Of a DNA stretch of 64,000 bases, positions 39,790 to 47,687 are shown in pieces (position 1 is the first letter of the stretch; every line of letters starts with the position of its first letter). The notes under the pieces were generated by a model. It saw nothing but the letters and a program-made list of their open reading frames with translations, was not told the origin of the DNA and searched no databases. Made by a program: the position numbers and the translations under genes. The stretch comes from an uncultured Aquimarina sp. GTDB lineage: Bacteria; Bacteroidota; Bacteroidia; Flavobacteriales; Flavobacteriaceae. Location of the stretch: NCBI RefSeq assembly GCF_947500065.1, contig NZ_CANMQT010000001.1, positions 868,001 to 932,000 of the forward strand. The letters are read 5' to 3'.

Positions 39790-41550
39790 TCACGTATACT
39801 CGGTCGCTAATTTTTCTAAATTCTTGATATAATAGGATGGATTGATCCCAGTTTTAGCCCTAAAATGTTTTGTAAATGAATTATCACTCTTATAGCCTAT
39901 TTCTGAAGCTATTGATTTAATCGAAAAAGATCTAAACTTTTTATCTTTCTTTAATCGCCTAAGCACATACTCAATTCTTAGGTCATTGATATACTCATTA
40001 AAGTTTTTCATTTTATACGTACTAATAATCTTAGATAAATAGGTTGCATTACTTTTTACCTTTTTTGCCATTCCTCTCAGATTACAATCTGATTTCAGGA
40101 AATATTCCTGCTCCTCTAATTTTTCTAATTTATGCAGTATATCATTAACTTTTTGATCATCGATATTTAATTCCTTTGTAAATATCTTGCCACTTTTTAC
40201 TGTTTCTTTAGCTTCTAGCTGGTCTATTTTTTCAACTAATTGTACAAACGTATTTTTACTGTTTTGTTGCTTTTTAAAATAAATACCTACAATACTTACA
40301 AGAAGTAAACAAATAGTAATTAAAATACTATTCGTTACATAATTAGTTTTGTTTTCCTCTATCATTTCACTTTGCAAAACATCTATTTGCGACTCTAGTT
40401 GCAGAGTTTCTTTCTTGTAAATTTTATTTACTGTTTTGTCTTTATGTATTTGATAATATTTGTTGAGCCTTACATATTCGTCATTCCAGAATAACGCTTG
40501 TTTGTAATCTTTTTTTGCTCTATAACAATTGGCTAACAACAGATGCAATTGAATTACGGGTTCTTTGTTTTTATCACTTTCTTTTAAGGTATCAATACTT
40601 TTACGAGCATAAGTGATTGCTTGGTTATATTTTTGCTGTTGATAATAACAACTAGCCATAAAATAGTTGATATTAACTGTGGGGAAAAACTTGTTTTCAA
40701 TATCTTCTGCTGCTAAAATCTTCTCAGATTTGATTAGATAATCGAGTGCTTTATTATAGTTTTTTTGATGATAGAAAACCATTCCCTTTTTTATATATAA
40801 ATCAAGAAGTCCCGCTTTAAAATCAATAGATTTACTAATCTCAATTCCCTCATCAGCATACTGCAACACTTTGTCATACATCTCTTTAGCTAAATACACA
40901 TCATTAATCGTTGTATATATACGCACATGATTTTCACTATTTACAAATGAAGTAAGATAGATATTCTGTATCATATGCTCAGATATCTCAAGCGCTTTGT
41001 CTAACTGATTCATTCGTGTAAGCACTATAATAAGACCGGACTTGGTTATCATTTCTCTATCAATATCACCAGTTGTAATCGCAATATCTATGGCTGCATA
41101 ATATGCATCCAATGCTTGTTGATCATGACCTTCTCTCAAATACACATGTCCCTTTAAACTATATGCCTTGCCTAGCTGTTTTAATTCTTTTTTTGCTTTA
41201 GCTATTAATATGGCTTGGTCTAAAAATTTCAAACTTTTTAAATATGCTTCTTTGTCGTAGAAAAAGCGACCCATTTCGTAATATTTTTCGGCAATATGTA
41301 TCTCTAGATTTTGATTATCCAAAAGTGCTTTTTCGTATACACCAATTTCTCCTGGATATGTTTTTTTTATTAATTCTATTAATTCTTCGGTGGTTTTGTT
41401 TTGCATGCTATCGGGAATTACCGTTGGTTGTTGTTGCCCGTATATTTTTGTTAGTAAAAAAACAGATGCGAATACATAAAGAAGTAAATGTCTAGCGATA
41501 CATCTTTTAACAAAAGAAATCATTTGGATCGATATTGTGTGATGATCCAA
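39790..41550 (-). CDS. membrane-anchored TPR / AraC-type HTH regulator (paralog 1)
   Basis: 586 aa; signal peptide, TPR-like repeats, TM (NSILITICLLLVSIVGIYF), C-terminal AraC HTH (FSIKSIASEIGYKSDNSFTKHFRAKTGINPSYYIKN). Confidence 0.9.
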   Translation of the reverse strand: MDHHTISIQMISFVKRCIARHLLLYVFASVFLLTKIYGQQQPTVIPDSMQNKTTEELIELIKKTYPGEIGVYEKALLDNQNLEIHIAEKYYEMGRFFYDKEAYLKSLKFLDQAILIAKAKKELKQLGKAYSLKGHVYLREGHDQQALDAYYAAIDIAITTGDIDREMITKSGLIIVLTRMNQLDKALEISEHMIQNIYLTSFVNSENHVRIYTTINDVYLAKEMYDKVLQYADEGIEISKSIDFKAGLLDLYIKKGMVFYHQKNYNKALDYLIKSEKILAAEDIENKFFPTVNINYFMASCYYQQQKYNQAITYARKSIDTLKESDKNKEPVIQLHLLLANCYRAKKDYKQALFWNDEYVRLNKYYQIHKDKTVNKIYKKETLQLESQIDVLQSEMIEENKTNYVTNSILITICLLLVSIVGIYFKKQQNSKNTFVQLVEKIDQLEAKETVKSGKIFTKELNIDDQKVNDILHKLEKLEEQEYFLKSDCNLRGMAKKVKSNATYLSKIISTYKMKNFNEYINDLRIEYVLRRLKKDKKFRSFSIKSIASEIGYKSDNSFTKHFRAKTGINPSYYIKNLEKLATEYT

Positions 41551-41640
41551 ATGTAACGATTACTTTCTTAAAACGATTTCAATAGATTGTATACGAATCT
41601 AAAACCCTTTTGTTAATTGCATTAAAATTATATCAAATAA

Positions 41641-41680
41641 AAACTCCCAAAAAACATGAGCTGTTCTCTGGGAGTTTCCT
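41641..41680. terminator. hairpin, possible bidirectional terminator
   Basis: AAACTCCCA ... TGGGAGTTT stem in intergenic DNA. Confidence 0.5.
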
Positions 41681-41739
41681 GTATTCCTATGAAATATACT
41701 GTTATTTAATGTTTTACCATCTAAAGGAATTCCTTCTCC

Positions 41740-41868
41740 TTGGGCGACAGCGTAACAATGATGAGCGAGACGAAGCGTTAAAGTTAGCCCGCCTGACCTA
41801 ACGGGCAGGGATGAGGGGTTTTGACAATAAAACCCCTCACCTTAATCCTCTCCCAGAGGGAGAGGAAA
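41740..41868. repeat. intergenic multi-hairpin element
   Basis: Three consecutive inverted repeats: GCCCG(41787-41791)/CGGGC(41802-41806); GAGGGGTTTT-GACAAT-AAAACCCCTC (41813-41838); CCTCTCCC-AGA-GGGAGAGG (41847-41865); base composition differs from flanks. Confidence 0.6.
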
Positions 41869-41937
41869 CATAAAATTCGTAATTACACCTAATTAGATTT
41901 TACTTATACTTTTTCTTATATCGAACTACCTTATAGA

Positions 41938-42090
41938 TTACTTCGTAACCTCATCTGTATTTTTAGTGACACAATCAATAACAGTATGACAAAACATAGA
42001 GTTAGCTACTGAACCACCATGGACCTTAGTTAGGTTTAGATTACTAATAATCTGCTTTTTAAGTTCTAAACTTTTTAATGATTTTTTCAT
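41938..42090 (-). CDS. putative lanthipeptide-type precursor peptide (leader family 1; not in ORF track)
   Basis: Hand translation: MKKSLKSLELKKQIISNLNLTKVHGG / SVANSMFCHTVIDCVTKNTDEVTK*, 50 aa; leader nearly identical to the 39098 ORF. Confidence 0.82.
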   Translation of the reverse strand: MKKSLKSLELKKQIISNLNLTKVHGGSVANSMFCHTVIDCVTKNTDEVTK

Positions 42091-42113
42091 GATATTAATA
42101 TTATTTTAAAAAC

Positions 42114-42148
42114 ACCTACTCTTATTTACTAGCTTTTCGGTTTCCGCT
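42114..42148 (-). promoter_or_regulatory. conserved leader element copy B
   Basis: Minus strand: AGC-GGAAACCGAAAA-GCT-AGTAAATA-AGAGTAGGT upstream of the 41938-42090 precursor. Confidence 0.75.
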
Positions 42149-42304
42149 CAATATAATTTTATACTCAGGTCTAAACTATGGTGAGTTAGAGGGTATTAAA
42201 AATAAAGTATGGTCAGATTTATAAAATTGACGATGTTGACTCGCTGAGAATTTGTTTGTATTCTAATACATTTTAAGTATGGTATAATAAATAAAAACAA
42301 AAAA

Positions 42305-42329
42305 CCCTGAAGCTTTATGAGTTTCAGGG
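42305..42329 (-). terminator. terminator downstream of the 42340 precursor
   Basis: CCCTGAA...TTCAGGG hairpin with T-rich 3' side on minus strand. Confidence 0.65.
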
Positions 42330-42339
42330 AAAATGAAAA

Positions 42340-42495
42340 TTAATGTAATGCTTGATAACAATATCCACCTAAGCAATTACCATTACAAAGAGCTAAACAA
42401 TAGCCTCCTAGATAATCTATACCAGCCTTGATCGATTGCTGTTCTGTTCTCTTTAGTTCAGACACTCCTTCTAAATTTAAAATATTCTTAAGCAT
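42340..42495 (-). CDS. putative bacteriocin-like precursor peptide (leader family 3; not in ORF track)
   Basis: Hand translation: MLKNILNLEGVSELKRTEQQSIKAGIDYLGGYCLALCNGNCLGGYCYQALH*, 51 aa, four Cys. Confidence 0.8.
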   Translation of the reverse strand: MLKNILNLEGVSELKRTEQQSIKAGIDYLGGYCLALCNGNCLGGYCYQALH

Positions 42496-42512
42496 AATTA
42501 TACGTTTTAATT

Positions 42513-42546
42513 ACCTACTCTTTACAAAGGTTTTCGGTGTACCCTT
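42513..42546 (-). promoter_or_regulatory. conserved leader element copy C
   Basis: Minus strand: AAGG-GTACACCGAAAA-CCTT-TGTAA-AGAGTAGGT upstream of the 42340-42495 precursor. Confidence 0.75.
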
Positions 42547-42618
42547 AATAAAATTTATATACTAACTAATTAGGTTTTGTTATTTACATAGTACCCCCTA
42601 AAAGAAAGTAAAACAAAA

Positions 42619-42665
42619 GAGGCTGTCTAAAAAGCGATGTTTTTGGTTACTTTTTAAACAACCTC
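42619..42665 (-). terminator. terminator downstream of the 42676 precursor
   Basis: GAGGCTGTCTAAAAAG / CTTTTTAAACAACCTC long stem with G-U-compatible mismatches. Confidence 0.65.
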
Positions 42666-42675
42666 ATTTTTTGAA

Positions 42676-42849
42676 TTAATGTAGCATTTGATAACACGTT
42701 CCATTTGGGGAACAAGTCCCAGAGCAACTCGCAACACATGCATGAAATGCAGCACCTGGGCAGCTTGAACAGTGTCCTGCTATAACAGATTGTTGTTCTT
42801 TTTTATTTAGTTCAGATACTCCTTCTAAATTTAAAATGTTCTTAAGCAT
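42676..42849 (-). CDS. putative Cys-rich bacteriocin-like precursor peptide (leader family 3; not in ORF track)
   Basis: Hand translation: MLKNILNLEGVSELNKKEQQSVIAGHCSSCPGAAFHACVASCSGTCSPNGTCYQMLH*, 57 aa, six Cys; leader matches the 42340 ORF. Confidence 0.8.
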   Translation of the reverse strand: MLKNILNLEGVSELNKKEQQSVIAGHCSSCPGAAFHACVASCSGTCSPNGTCYQMLH

Positions 42850-42866
42850 AATTGTATGTTTTAATT

Positions 42867-42900
42867 ACCTACTCTGTCTTAAGGTTTTCGGTTTCCCCTT
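42867..42900 (-). promoter_or_regulatory. conserved leader element copy D
   Basis: Minus strand: AAGG-GGAAACCGAAAA-CCTT-AAGAC-AGAGTAGGT upstream of the 42676-42849 precursor. Confidence 0.75.
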
Positions 42901-42937
42901 ATCAAAATCAATTGTCGACACTAGCTTGATTTTGATA
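42900..42937. promoter_or_regulatory. perfect 12-bp inverted repeat, possible operator
   Basis: TATCAAAATCAA-(14 nt TTGTCGACACTAGC)-TTGATTTTGATA abutting leader element copy D. Confidence 0.55.
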
Positions 42938-43003
42938 CTAAACTAGATTGAAAAAAAGAGGATAAAAAACAAAACAACCCTGTTTTGGATGAAACAGGGT
43001 CAT

Positions 43004-43036
43004 AAAAAAACCCTACAAAATATGCAGGGTTTTTTT
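43004..43036. terminator. terminator-like hairpin downstream of the 43060 precursor
   Basis: AAAAAAACCCT...AGGGTTTTTTT; a second hairpin AACCCTGTTT...AAACAGGGT lies at ~42976-43000. Confidence 0.75.
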
Positions 43037-43059
43037 AAATAATTTTAATCTGTATTTAA

Positions 43060-43206
43060 TCATGGATTTGCAAGACAAGGTTCATCATTTGTATGTCTCG
43101 GACCTGTATGCATGCTACTACCTCCTTTAATTTTGCGCATAGCATCCGTATTGATCCTAGCAATCGTTAGCCTTTTTAGACTGATTTTGTTTTGTTGTTG
43201 TTTCAT
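43060..43206 (-). CDS. putative RiPP precursor peptide (leader family 2; not in ORF track)
   Basis: Hand translation: MKQQQNKISLKRLTIARINTDAMRKIKGG / SSMHTGPRHTNDEPCLANP*, 48 aa; leader matches the 39480 ORF. Confidence 0.78.
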   Translation of the reverse strand: MKQQQNKISLKRLTIARINTDAMRKIKGGSSMHTGPRHTNDEPCLANP

Positions 43207-43230
43207 AAACAAGATGATTTAGTTAGTGTT

Positions 43231-43263
43231 TCTTACTCTTTTTTGGATTTTCAGAATCCCCCA
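43231..43263 (-). promoter_or_regulatory. conserved leader element copy E (divergent)
   Basis: Minus strand: TGGG-GGATTCTGAAAA-TCCA-AAAA-AGAGTAAGA upstream of the 43060-43206 precursor; 9/12 loop positions match consensus. Confidence 0.6.
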
Positions 43264-43349
43264 TATTAATATTCTTATTGAAATATATTTTTTCTGGAGC
43301 ACTAATCACAATACATCTACCCTTTATTAGACAAAAACGGGTTGTTTTT

Positions 43350-45074
43350 TTATGCTCTTTTAGGAATAACATCTTCTCGTTGCAACTTTTCTATATTCTT
43401 AATATAATATGATGGGTTTAACCCTGTTTTTGCTTTAAAACGTTTTGCAAAAGCATCATCACTTTTATACCCTACTTCTGCAGCAATTGACTTCACAGAA
43501 AAAGCTCTGAATTTTTTATCATTTTTTAATCGTTGCAATGCGTACTCAATTCTTAAATCCGTGATATACTCATTAAAATTCTTTCCTTTATGTGCATGAA
43601 TAATCTTAGTAAGATAGGTGGTATTGGTCTTTACTTTTTTCGCCATCAACCCCAAGCCACATTCAGATTTTAAAAAATATTCCTGATCTTCCAGCTTATC
43701 CAAACCTTTTAATACTGCTGTAACCTTATCATCATCAATTACAATTGTTGCACTACTATTTTTCGTAGCTTTTTTACTTTTTTCTACCTCTAAATGATTG
43801 ATTTTTTCAAGTAATTCCGAGAACATTATTTTGTTGGATTGCTGCTTTTTATAATATCTAAATCCTATTAGTAGTAGTACCAAAGAAATCGCAATAGAAC
43901 TGATCAATAGATACGTTGCGATGCTTTCTTTACTTTTTAATTCTCTTATTTCTTTCTCATGCTTTTCAATTTCTTTCTCATAAATTATATCTACTGTTTT
44001 GTCTTTATCCTCCTGATAGCTACTATTTAAGTTTATATAACTACGCTCCCAATAATGTCCTTGTTCAAAATCTTTCTTTTTAAAATAACAATTAGCTAAT
44101 AACAGATGTGATTGGATTACCGGCCGTATACTTACATCTTCTTCCTCTATAAAATCCATAGTCTTGCACAGATAATAAATTGCCATATCATAGTTTTGTT
44201 GTTCATAATAACAACCCGCCATATAGTAATTGACTTTTACTGTTGGAAAAAACTCATTACCAATATCATAATGCTCCAAAATATTTTTGGCTTTTTTTAA
44301 ATTATCAAAAGCCTGATCAAACTCTTTTTTATAGTAATAGACAATCCCTTTTTTAATATATAAATCTACAAGGCCTTCTTTTAAATCAATAGATTTGCTC
44401 ATGTCAATACCTTTATCCGCATAGTATAATACGGAATCGTATTGTCCTTTATCTAAGTATACTTCATTGATATTAGTAAATATGGCTACATGACTCCTGC
44501 CATTTTTAAAAGAAGTTTTATCAATAGCTTGTAACATTTCTTTAGAAATTTCTAAAGCTTTATCCAATTTATTCATTTTCTGCAATACGAGTATTCGACC
44601 AGAATTTGCAATAATTATGTTTTCCAGGTTTTCTTGCTGTTGCGCAATTTGTAGCGCATTATAATAGTAATCATATGATTTCTGATGTTTTCCCTGTCGT
44701 AAAAAACTTGACCCTATTATTATATGTGCTCGAAATATTAGTTTATCATCCGATAGTTCGTCTTCAATATCAAAAAGTTTATTAGCATATTTGATACTTC
44801 TTTTAAAATCTTCTTTTCTGAAAAAAAATTGTCCTAATTGGATATATATTTTTCCAATAACCGTGTCTTTTTTATGAAAACCTTCCAACATTTCTTCATA
44901 AACTTCTATTTCTGTAACATCAGAAGACTTAATCAAGTCTACCAGCTCGTTTGGCGTTTTAGTTTTTAGACTATCAGGTATACTAAAGTTGGTATCCTGT
45001 GCATTCGTAGCAACAGGTATTGCTGTAAATAGTACTAAGAAAAGGAAATATATCTGTGTTTTAAAAAAAGCCAT
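43350..45074 (-). CDS. membrane-anchored TPR / AraC-type HTH regulator (paralog 2)
   Basis: 574 aa; same architecture as the 39790-41550 ORF; FSVKSIAAEVGYKSDDAFAKRFKAKTGLNPSYYIKN. Confidence 0.9.
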   Translation of the reverse strand: MAFFKTQIYFLFLVLFTAIPVATNAQDTNFSIPDSLKTKTPNELVDLIKSSDVTEIEVYEEMLEGFHKKDTVIGKIYIQLGQFFFRKEDFKRSIKYANKLFDIEDELSDDKLIFRAHIIIGSSFLRQGKHQKSYDYYYNALQIAQQQENLENIIIANSGRILVLQKMNKLDKALEISKEMLQAIDKTSFKNGRSHVAIFTNINEVYLDKGQYDSVLYYADKGIDMSKSIDLKEGLVDLYIKKGIVYYYKKEFDQAFDNLKKAKNILEHYDIGNEFFPTVKVNYYMAGCYYEQQNYDMAIYYLCKTMDFIEEEDVSIRPVIQSHLLLANCYFKKKDFEQGHYWERSYINLNSSYQEDKDKTVDIIYEKEIEKHEKEIRELKSKESIATYLLISSIAISLVLLLIGFRYYKKQQSNKIMFSELLEKINHLEVEKSKKATKNSSATIVIDDDKVTAVLKGLDKLEDQEYFLKSECGLGLMAKKVKTNTTYLTKIIHAHKGKNFNEYITDLRIEYALQRLKNDKKFRAFSVKSIAAEVGYKSDDAFAKRFKAKTGLNPSYYIKNIEKLQREDVIPKRA

Positions 45075-45157
45075 TACAATGTATGTGGAGTGTGAATCCC
45101 AAATGTAATGATTCTTTTTAATCTGTTTTTTTAGTTGAAAGTATAGGCTGAAAAATG

Positions 45158-45544
45158 CTATCTAAAATTAATAGTACAACTTTGTGATTGTCCAAACCAT
45201 TTTACTCGGTTACGAGAAGCTAATCTATAAATCCCATCACGCAACATTCTAGGTATAAATGCTAATAGTGCTCCAACACGTTTCCACTTAGGGATTTTGG
45301 AAATAATCTTTAAAAAACCATCAGAATGTGTATGTGATCCATTTTCATCAATAAGAATTACTGTATCTAAACGCTCCGTTGGATATCCGTGTTGTTTAAG
45401 TAATTCTTGTCCTCTTGGGGATTGAAAAGGAATAAATTGGAAAATATCTTCTGGAGCAAATTGAATTAACCAACCTACAACACCATTACATAGATTACAC
45501 TCACCATCGAATATAATAACACTTTTATCTAAAGAAGTTTCCAT
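45158..45544 (-). CDS. thiol-disulfide oxidoreductase DCC family protein (DUF393)
   Basis: 128 aa; IIFDGECNLCNGVVGWLI. Confidence 0.9.
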   Translation of the reverse strand: METSLDKSVIIFDGECNLCNGVVGWLIQFAPEDIFQFIPFQSPRGQELLKQHGYPTERLDTVILIDENGSHTHSDGFLKIISKIPKWKRVGALLAFIPRMLRDGIYRLASRNRVKWFGQSQSCTINFR

Positions 45545-45571
45545 TTTATTGATTTTTAAGTTTTTACACGA

Positions 45572-46240
45572 TTATAGTCGTATAGAACCGTCAATCATTT
45601 CAATAGTACGATGAGAATTATGATAAATTTTTGGATTATGGGTTGCGATAACTACAGTTTTGTTTTTACGTTCCGTAATTTCTTTCAATAAATCAAATAT
45701 TACTCCTGAATTTTTTTGATCTAAATTTCCTGTAGGTTCATCCGCTATTATTACAGAAGGATCATTAATCAAAGCTCTGGCAATAGCTACCCGCTGTTGC
45801 TGTCCTCCTGAAAGTTGATATGATGGTCGTTTTGCAAAATCTTTCATACCTACTTCATTCAACAGAGACAACGCATCTTTTTTCATCTCTTCTTTACTCT
45901 TTTGAGCTAACTTCATTGCAGGGAGCATTACATTTTGTAACACATTAAATTCTGGAAGCAAATAATGAAATTGGTATACAAACCCAATGTACTTGTTTCT
46001 AAAATCTGTCAGAGCAGAAGATGTGAGTTTTTTAATGTCTTGATTTTTTATACTCAAATTTCCTTCAAAACCTGTATCCAACGTTGATAGAATATACAGT
46101 AGTGTGGATTTTCCACTTCCGGATTCTCCATATACAGAAACCAGCTCTCCTTCAGAAATGGATAAAGAAATATCTTTTAATACCTGATGTTTTTCTGGTT
46201 CCAAAAAATACTTGTCTATATGTTGTGCTTCTATAATCAT
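45572..46240 (-). CDS. ABC transporter ATP-binding protein (MacB/LolD type)
   Basis: 222 aa; GESGSGKST Walker [27 protein letters not shown]. Confidence 0.93.
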   Translation of the reverse strand: MIIEAQHIDKYFLEPEKHQVLKDISLSISEGELVSVYGESGSGKSTLLYILSTLDTGFEGNLSIKNQDIKKLTSSALTDFRNKYIGFVYQFHYLLPEFNVLQNVMLPAMKLAQKSKEEMKKDALSLLNEVGMKDFAKRPSYQLSGGQQQRVAIARALINDPSVIIADEPTGNLDQKNSGVIFDLLKEITERKNKTVVIATHNPKIYHNSHRTIEMIDGSIRL

Positions 46241-47451
46241 ATTCCTCTAATAATGGTTACAGGATCTACCTTGCTTGCTTTCTTAGAAGGAAAGTACCCC
46301 GCAAAAATGGTTGTCACGACTCCAAAAGAAAAACCTAAAACATAATATGACATCTTAAAATTAATTGGATAGGTATCTACAATAATAAAATCCGATGTAT
46401 CCAAGGGCGTAGTAGAAATTAGATAGCTAATTACATATCCTAGAACGCTTCCTAAAATAGCTCCTAACACACCAATAATTATAGATTGAACCAGAAAAAT
46501 GAAAACAATATCATTACTAGAATATCCTATGGTTTTCAGAACGGCAATATCTTTCCTCTTCTGAATAACAGTAATATTCAAAATATTATAAATCCCAAAT
46601 CCAGCAACTAAAAGCAATGCAAATGACACTGACCAAGTAAGGATATCCCGAACTTTATTACCTATGACAATTGTCTTGTTACTATCTTTCCAATCTTCTG
46701 TGGTAACGTTATCGATATTCTCAATTAGATAGCTCTTTAGACGAACGTCATCTCTGTCCTTTAGTTTTATATGGATATTAGAAATACTATTTTGGCCTAA
46801 TAGATGCTGCAAGGTAGTTGCAGAAACATAGGTTCTTACATTATCAATCGTAGTAATTCCAAAACTAAATATGCCAGAAACTGTTAACGTTGTATTCTTC
46901 CCGTTTGGAAGTATCATTTTAATTTGATCCCCTACAGAAACTTGTAATCGTTTGGCAAGACTAATTCCTAAGAGAATAGTATTCTCCGTTGACAAGCTCT
47001 GGAAACCTTCTCCTTCTATTAATCGTCTTTCCAGGTCTACCATATTGCGTTCCTGATCAGGAAAAACACCATTAATGCTACCAGGAAATTGTTTAGCATC
47101 ACTAATCAAAATTGCTGGTGAAATGATTTGATGTGCAAAAGATTGAACATTTGTATTTTCTTTCAAAAGATCATCGATCCTTTTACTATGTTCGATAGCA
47201 TTAACTCCAATATTAAATCCTTTCTTTTCATGCTGTTTTCTTGTAGTAGCACTTACAATAATATCAGGACTTCCATTAAAAACAGCATCATCCAGAAAAT
47301 CGTTCACACCTGTCATAAAGTTGATCATGACAATAAACGTAGTCACACCAAGCAATACTCCTATTGTAGCTAAAAAACTTTGTTTCTTACGTGCGGATAA
47401 ATACTGTAATGCAATAAATATGTTCGTTTTAGTAAAAACTTGCTTGGACAT
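46237..47451 (-). CDS. ABC transporter permease (MacB/FtsX family)
   Basis: 404 aa; N-terminal TM, periplasmic MacB-PCD-like domain, three C-terminal TMs; overlaps the ATPase gene. Confidence 0.9.
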   Translation of the reverse strand: MSKQVFTKTNIFIALQYLSARKKQSFLATIGVLLGVTTFIVMINFMTGVNDFLDDAVFNGSPDIIVSATTRKQHEKKGFNIGVNAIEHSKRIDDLLKENTNVQSFAHQIISPAILISDAKQFPGSINGVFPDQERNMVDLERRLIEGEGFQSLSTENTILLGISLAKRLQVSVGDQIKMILPNGKNTTLTVSGIFSFGITTIDNVRTYVSATTLQHLLGQNSISNIHIKLKDRDDVRLKSYLIENIDNVTTEDWKDSNKTIVIGNKVRDILTWSVSFALLLVAGFGIYNILNITVIQKRKDIAVLKTIGYSSNDIVFIFLVQSIIIGVLGAILGSVLGYVISYLISTTPLDTSDFIIVDTYPINFKMSYYVLGFSFGVVTTIFAGYFPSKKASKVDPVTIIRGI

Positions 47452-47570
47452 AGCTCATAGGTCGAGAAAGCAACTTAGAGATTACAGAGATCAATTAATA
47501 ATGTAATATTGAAGTAATTTGAAAAACCTATAAAAACTAGTTTTATTTAAGCTTTTTGTTCCTTTTTTTG

Positions 47571-47647
47571 GATTCCAGCCTACGCTGGAATGACAGAAGC
47601 AGAAAGTATAATAGCTAAGGTTTGTAATTCCGACGTAGGTCGGAGTC
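47571..47647. repeat. pair of related intergenic hairpins
   Basis: ATTCCAGC-CTAC-GCTGGAAT (47572-47591) and ATTCCGAC-GTAG-GTCGGAGT (47627-47646). Confidence 0.6.
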
Positions 47648-47687
47648 CATATAATCAACTTTTTTAAATGGGATTGTTCTGAAAAGT

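Noticed and set aside
41610-41801. 63-aa plus-strand ORF in the track
   Set aside because: Runs through the hairpin-repeat region between two minus-strand genes; composition and context do not support coding.
39098-43206. CRISPR array or tandem repeat cluster suggested by recurring motifs
   Set aside because: The recurring units are leader elements at irregular distances, each followed by a distinct small ORF; there are no regular spacers and no cas genes.
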